Shown here: positions 60,698-64,000 of the stretch, in pieces
Position numbering within the stretch: position 1 is the first letter of the stretch
Layout: each line of letters opens with the position of its first letter
Assembly (NCBI RefSeq): GCF_003946045.1
Contig: NZ_RHNW01000010.1
Span: forward strand, 54,299 to 118,298
Direction of reading: 5' to 3'
Source of the DNA: Levilactobacillus mulengensis
GTDB lineage: Bacteria; Bacillota; Bacilli; Lactobacillales; Lactobacillaceae
Length of the DNA: 64,000 nt
Made by a program: the position numbers and the translations under genes
The notes under the pieces: model-generated
What the model was told of the DNA's origin: nothing
The model's database searches: none
Seen by the model: only the letters and a program-made list of their open reading frames with translations

Positions 60698-61101
60698 CAA
60701 AACTCCGGTTAACACCCAAGTACGAGAAGTCTGCGAGAAAAAAGGTTGAGTTGCGAAAGCGAAAAGTTCTTAACTTTGAACCGGATCGCTTGGCGTTTAA
60801 CTTTTCTTTCGTCACACGAGATAGAAAGTATGGCTTTGATGATAAGGGATTTACCAAAGTCGTCAAGGGACAATTGTTTGACAAAATGGTTCGACTCTCG
60901 TCAGAACGCTACAATGCGATTCTTGGATGGCCTAAACGACTGGGATTAGAAAATCTTCCTGAAAAAGAGGTTGCTGTGGCGGTTCATCCTGATTTTACGC
61001 GCTCGTTACGACACTTAGACTGTCTACCGGGTTTTTGGGTCTTCCGAATTTCAGATACGGGACGAATTATTGGGAGAATTCAGGAAAAAACGTTTTATTA
61101 A
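60694..61101 (+). pseudogene. Putative toxin partner, truncated by the TnpB element
   Basis: The frame starting MTKLRLTPKYEKSARKK (135 codons) contains FNFSFVTRDRKYGFDDKGFTK and AVHPDFTRSLRHLDCLPGFWVFRISDTGRIIG, and stops at TAA formed by the first bases of the element. Joining codon 135 (TAT, 61096-61098) to 62597 restores an open tail LAVDTKFRLYKH ending at 62635. I do not know the toxin family; the pattern of a beta-sheet with late FY motif recalls small RNase-like toxins. The loss of 12 residues may inactivate it, so the antitoxin may now be unpaired. Confidence 0.75.
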
Positions 61102-62596
61102 AAAACCAGGCAGAAAACCCGCGATTTTAATCGCGGGATGAATGCCAGAACTTAATAATATTTTCTGAAACATACGTTCCCCTAGAGGACTAAACATGGT
61201 ATACTTAACCCAATCTACAGGGGAGGTATCCGTTGGCTAAATTAGGACGAACAATCAAGCTGAGACTCTATCCAGACACGAATCAAGCAGAACAGTTTCT
61301 AGCAATGAGTCAAGAATATCAACGATTAGCTAATGTTGTCAGTCAATGGATTTTTGACCATGAGTTTCAATTAAGCTGGTTAAAAATCAATCACCATCTA
61401 TACAAAATATTTAGACAAAAATCACCGCTCAATAGTCAGATGGTCCAGTCTGTCTTTCGGACAGTAGTAACTCGCTACAAAACAGTGCAGGAACAGATGA
61501 AACAGCATCCTTACCGTTACAGGAACGAAGAAAACAACTGGGTTCAAGTTCCCAGGGACCTGAACTGGTTAGTGCAACCCATCCAGTTTCGTCGGCCACA
61601 AGCAGACTTGGTACGTCAGAGTAATTACTCTTTTGTAGACAAGATGCAACAAATTTCGATAACCACTCTAGGTAAACGGACTAAGTTGGGATTCACCAGC
61701 AAAGGATTTGAAAAATACTTTACCGAGGATTGGAAACTAGGTACCGCTAAGTTGGTTCACAATCGGGGTAAGTGGTTTTTGTATATTGGTATCACAAAGG
61801 AAACTAGTGATTTCAATCCCGAGGATAACCCTCAAATTGTGGGTATTGACCGAGGATTACGTTTTTTAGCAACCACTTTTGATAGTGAAGGAAAAACGCT
61901 ATTCTTTGATGGTCAAAAAATCTTACGTAAGCGGAGGAAGTTCCTAGAAATTCGTCGACAACTACAAAGTAAAGGTACTAAATCTACCAAGAAGAAGCTG
62001 AAACGACTAGCTCAACGAGAGAACCGCTGGATGACCGATGTGAACCATTGGCTAGCTAAGACACTCGTTGCAGCATATGGGTCGCATACACTTTTTGTCT
62101 TGGAAGACTTAACCAACGTAACATTCAATACCGATGACTTACCTAAATCTCTGCGTAATAGCCATCGTTCCTGGTCTTTCTTCCAGCTAGAGTCATTCTT
62201 AACATACAAGGCGCAGGCTATTCAGAGCACTGTCGTGAAAGTGAATCCAGCATTCACTTCACAGAGATGTCCGAAGTGTGGGCTAGTTGAGAAGAACAAC
62301 CGCCATCACGAAACTCACGAGTATTGGTGTCAGCAGTGCCAGTATCGTTGTAACGATGACAGATTAGGAGCTATGAATATTGCAATGCTTGGGCAAAGCT
62401 GGTTGAACGGTGTCAAGCGCCCAAAGATTAAGAAGCTAACAACTGCTGGGTAAACCTGGCAAGTTAAACGGGTAGCCGTCAATTACCCGATGATGTTGCC
62501 ACTACGAGTAGGAGTGCCTATCAGGCATGCTGGACTACTGTGTCGCCAGACACGTGAGCGACAAGCCTCTGAATTCATTCAGGGGCGATTGACATC
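61099..62596 (+). mobile_element. TnpB-only IS200/IS605-type element
   Basis: The ends are fixed by restoring the split toxin frame: left end TAAAAAACC at 61099, right end GATTGACATC at 62596, 1498 bp, no target duplication, inserted after TTTTAT. Subterminal hairpins are CCCGCGATTTTAATCGCGGG (61118-61137) and GCCTCTGAAT/ATTCAGGGGC (62565-62586). There is no tnpA, so movement needs help from elsewhere. Confidence 0.85.
61233..62453 (+). CDS. tnpB: TnpB RNA-guided nuclease
   Basis: A 406-residue TnpB, ancestor type of Cas12. The RuvC-like triad is complete: D206 (GIDRGLR), E291 (FVLEDLT) and D376 (CNDDRLGAMNI). The zinc finger is C346-C349 and C366-C369. The start is TTG, six bases after GGGGAGG; TGGTATACT upstream is an extended -10. 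It should cut DNA carrying a TTTAT-type motif next to a match to its guide. All residues needed for activity are present. Confidence 0.94.
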   Translation: MAKLGRTIKLRLYPDTNQAEQFLAMSQEYQRLANVVSQWIFDHEFQLSWLKINHHLYKIFRQKSPLNSQMVQSVFRTVVTRYKTVQEQMKQHPYRYRNEENNWVQVPRDLNWLVQPIQFRRPQADLVRQSNYSFVDKMQQISITTLGKRTKLGFTSKGFEKYFTEDWKLGTAKLVHNRGKWFLYIGITKETSDFNPEDNPQIVGIDRGLRFLATTFDSEGKTLFFDGQKILRKRRKFLEIRRQLQSKGTKSTKKKLKRLAQRENRWMTDVNHWLAKTLVAAYGSHTLFVLEDLTNVTFNTDDLPKSLRNSHRSWSFFQLESFLTYKAQAIQSTVVKVNPAFTSQRCPKCGLVEKNNRHHETHEYWCQQCQYRCNDDRLGAMNIAMLGQSWLNGVKRPKIKKLTTAG

Positions 62597-62616
62597 CTTG
62601 CTGTGGACACAAAATT
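62380..62616 (+). ncRNA. Predicted omega RNA (guide RNA) of TnpB
   Basis: The scaffold overlaps the tnpB end and runs to the right end of the element, with hairpins TGTCGC/GCGACA and GCCTCTGAAT/ATTCAGGGGC. The guide would be the flank from 62597 (CTTGCTGTGGACACAAAATT), that is, the empty toxin site. The 5' end is not defined. Confidence 0.65.
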
Positions 62617-62635
62617 TAGATTGTACAAGCATTAA
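62597..62635 (+). pseudogene. Displaced 3' end of the toxin gene
   Basis: Twelve codons (LAVDTKFRLYKH) and TAA, in frame with 61098 when the element is removed. Confidence 0.75.
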
Positions 62636-62677
62636 AAAATGGACAACCCGTTTAACGGGCTCGGTCCATTTTTATTA
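62634..62677. terminator. Bidirectional terminator after the toxin 3' end
   Basis: AAAAATGGAC-x-CCGTT pairs with ACGGG-x-GTCCATTTTT, serving the toxin operon and the convergent SOS gene. Confidence 0.88.
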
Positions 62678-62680
62678 GCA

Positions 62681-62938
62681 TTAAGAAGCCACAGAAGCCG
62701 AACTGGCCACCACAGTAAAGTGGGTCACGACAAATTGTTTGCGCTGGTTCAGGTGCCCATAAAGCGCAACTCGTGCTCCGGACGTGGCCTGGTACAGGAA
62801 GTTCAAGCCGTGTTGGTGAATCAGGCAGTTGTGAACGTTACCGGTCTCGTCGGCAACCTTAGCAAAGATGAGTAGGGGACTGAGCTTGAGGACTTTCGGG
62901 TCAGCCATTATTTTTCCGTTGAATGCGCGTTGTTCCAT
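62681..62938 (-). CDS. SOS-controlled small protein, possibly OB-fold
   Basis: An 85-residue protein starting MEQRAFNGKIMADPKVLKLSP. Strand-rich segments (LLIFAKVADETGNVHNCLI and GARVALYGHLNQRKQFVVTHF) resemble OB-fold nucleic-acid binding proteins. The start at 62938 lies eight bases after GAGG. A perfect LexA box covers its promoter, so it should be switched on by DNA damage. Family not recognised. Confidence 0.7.
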   Translation of the reverse strand: MEQRAFNGKIMADPKVLKLSPLLIFAKVADETGNVHNCLIHQHGLNFLYQATSGARVALYGHLNQRKQFVVTHFTVVASSASVAS

Positions 62939-62957
62939 GATCATCACCTCAAATAGT

Positions 62958-62986
62958 ATTATACGAACAAACGTTCGATAATGCAA
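62958..62986 (-). promoter_or_regulatory. Promoter with perfect LexA (SOS) box
   Basis: On the minus strand TTGCAT (62981-62986), a 17-bp spacer and TATAAT (62958-62963). The spacer contains CGAACGTTTGTTCG (62964-62977), which matches the Gram-positive LexA site CGAAC-N4-GTTCG exactly. Confidence 0.9.
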
Positions 62987-63044
62987 GCGAAAATTTTAGC
63001 GGCTGATTGCGATTAAGAAATAGCAAATTTTAGCCGCGTTCACT

Positions 63045-63060
63045 TGTTCAAAGGTGAACA
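63045..63060. promoter_or_regulatory. Inverted repeat before the aquaglyceroporin gene
   Basis: TGTTCAAAGGTGAACA is a perfect 6-bp inverted repeat; a second pair GTTCAC/GTGAAC overlaps it. Candidate operator, regulator unknown. Confidence 0.4.
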
Positions 63061-63141
63061 GCATAAAATTCTACCGCTCGCCTTTGCTAAGATAGAATTG
63101 CCAGTAAAAATGGTAATACTTAGAAAAGGTGGGTGTCAATT

Positions 63142-63846
63142 TTGAATGGATTTATCGGTGAGTTTTTTGGGACCATGGTTTTAATCCTGCTCGGAGCCGG
63201 CACGGGTGCTGGGTTGAACCTGAATAAGTCCTATGCTAAGGGATCAAGTTGGCTGTTTGTCTGCACTTCCTGGGGATTGGCCGTTACGATGGGGGTCTAT
63301 GTGGCCGGCGCATTGGGGTCAGATGGACATTTGAATCCAGCCGTCACGATTCCATTTGCCCTGTTTGGTCTCTTTCCATGGTCACATGTTTTACCTTACT
63401 TAGCCGGCCAATTTCTCGGTGCCTTTGTGGGTGCGGCAATCGTTATCCTGCAATTTGCCCCACACTTTAAGGCCAGTAAGGGTGAAGCGGAAGGCAACAC
63501 GGTTGGGATCTTTGCGACGCGGCCAGCAATCAAATCGCCATTTTATAATTTTATTTCTGAAACGGTTGCGACCTTTGGCTTCGTCTTTGTTCTGCTGAAC
63601 CTAGGGAACTTCACGCAAGGGCTGAAACCCTTTATCGTTGGGACGTTGATTCTGGTTATTGGGACTGGCCTGGGGACGACCACGGGCTTCGCGATTAATC
63701 CAGCCCGTGACTGGGGTCCACGGCTGGCGTACACGATTTTGCCAGTGCCAAATGGTGGCAGTGGTGAATGGTGGTATGCCTGGGTACCAATGTGTGGCCC
63801 GCTGCTGGGTGGCACGATTGCGGCGGCCATTAAGGTTGCCCTGTGA
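63142..63846 (+). CDS. MIP family aquaglyceroporin (GlpF-like)
   Basis: A 234-residue channel with six membrane helices and both NPA boxes: HLNPAVTIPF and AINPARDWGPRLAY. The Asp after NPAR is typical of glycerol facilitators, so glycerol or other small neutral solutes pass as well as water. The start is TTG at 63142, about eight bases after AAGGTGGG; a GTG at 63133 is too close. No glycerol kinase gene is adjacent. Confidence 0.93.
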   Translation: MNGFIGEFFGTMVLILLGAGTGAGLNLNKSYAKGSSWLFVCTSWGLAVTMGVYVAGALGSDGHLNPAVTIPFALFGLFPWSHVLPYLAGQFLGAFVGAAIVILQFAPHFKASKGEAEGNTVGIFATRPAIKSPFYNFISETVATFGFVFVLLNLGNFTQGLKPFIVGTLILVIGTGLGTTTGFAINPARDWGPRLAYTILPVPNGGSGEWWYAWVPMCGPLLGGTIAAAIKVAL

Positions 63847-63866
63847 CGCAAGTGATTATTTAAGCG

Positions 63867-63904
63867 ACAAAAACGAGCCTGGAAACCCCAGACTCGTTTT
63901 TTGT
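63867..63904 (+). terminator. Terminator of the aquaglyceroporin gene
   Basis: AAAACGAG-x-CTGG pairs with CCAG-x-CTCGTTTT, followed by T. Confidence 0.9.
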
Positions 63905-63917
63905 GTAGTCATCTATA

Positions 63918-64000
63918 TGGCCGAAACGTGCGACAAAAGGCACCCGGTTCCGCTTAAAACTGCTAACCAAACAATCCAAGACCAGGATTATTCGGTTAGC
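63918..64000 (-). repeat. Family C dispersed repeat, copy 3 (runs off the window)
   Basis: The complement of 63918-63967 matches 631-680. It continues with GACCAGGAT, shared with the 19.1-kb copy, and GCTAACC/GGTTAGC pair across 63962-64000. Confidence 0.65.

Noticed and set aside
62490..62678. Separate 62-codon gene after tnpB
   Set aside because: It spans the omega RNA scaffold, the element end and a terminator; the real coding remnant there is the 12-codon toxin tail in another frame.

Overview
This window is a chromosomal segment of a lactic acid bacterium of the family Lactobacillaceae. The GC content looks moderately high, and a Levilactobacillus-like relative is my best guess. The evidence is the gene set (cdaA-ybbR-glmM-glmS, ppx-ppk-ppx, T-box-controlled asnS), strong AGGAGG-type ribosome binding sites, A/T-rich sigma-A promoters, TTG and GTG starts, CcpA-type cre sites, a LexA box of the Gram-positive type and a tmRNA tag reading AKNNNNSYALAA. 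The species is inferred, not proven.

Layout. 0-8.4 kb: GNAT acetyltransferase, aldo/keto reductase, a DUF2975/XRE pair, two nucleases, murB, an NhaP-type antiporter and a DUF1361 membrane protein. 8.6-16 kb: an amino-sugar and cell-wall precursor block (cdaA, ybbR, glmM, glmS, nagB). 16-19 kb: a glucosaminidase and a TagH-like teichoic acid exporter ATPase. 19.5-20.5 kb: small genes and a candidate CcpA-controlled small RNA. 21-26.4 kb: an Isd-like haem uptake locus with three NEAT-domain surface or secreted proteins, a binding protein, a permease and an ATPase. 26.6-31.3 kb: polyphosphate metabolism on the minus strand. 32-38 kb: LicD, a lipoprotein, MarR, OsmC, very small proteins and an orphan AP2-domain protein. 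38-49 kb: fumarase, an ECF sigma/anti-sigma pair, a T-box-controlled peptide-binding lipoprotein, an M20 dipeptidase, an NlpC/P60 hydrolase, a HAD phosphatase and asnS behind its own T-box. 49-51 kb: an Fst-like type I toxin-antitoxin module lying between two copies of the asnS 3' end, an A/T-rich membrane gene and tmRNA. 51-57.4 kb: a two-component system, an RlmI-like methyltransferase, a sugar uptake protein and pgi. 57.9-64 kb: three small secreted proteins (one broken by an amber codon), a Panacea antitoxin with a toxin gene split by a TnpB element, an SOS-controlled small gene and an aquaglyceroporin.

The most unusual feature is a dense family of 200-300 bp structured intergenic elements, about a dozen full or partial copies in 64 kb. 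They have inverted terminal ends and internal hairpins whose stems change sequence but stay paired, while a loop close to CCTGAGGAGCGGT is kept. The second strong observation is that a TnpB-only element (61099-62596) sits inside the toxin gene of a Panacea-type toxin-antitoxin pair. Removing it restores an open C-terminus, which fixes both ends of the element, a TTTAT-type left flank and the natural guide sequence.

Regulation that can be read directly includes two T-boxes, candidate cre sites (782, 19974, 55014), three sites like the NagR/DasR operator TGGTCTAGACCA (nagB, pgi, and upstream of the polyphosphate operon), a LexA box, and a triple TTATCGA array over the DUF2975/XRE promoter. All function calls rest on reading the sequence alone; no database search was run.
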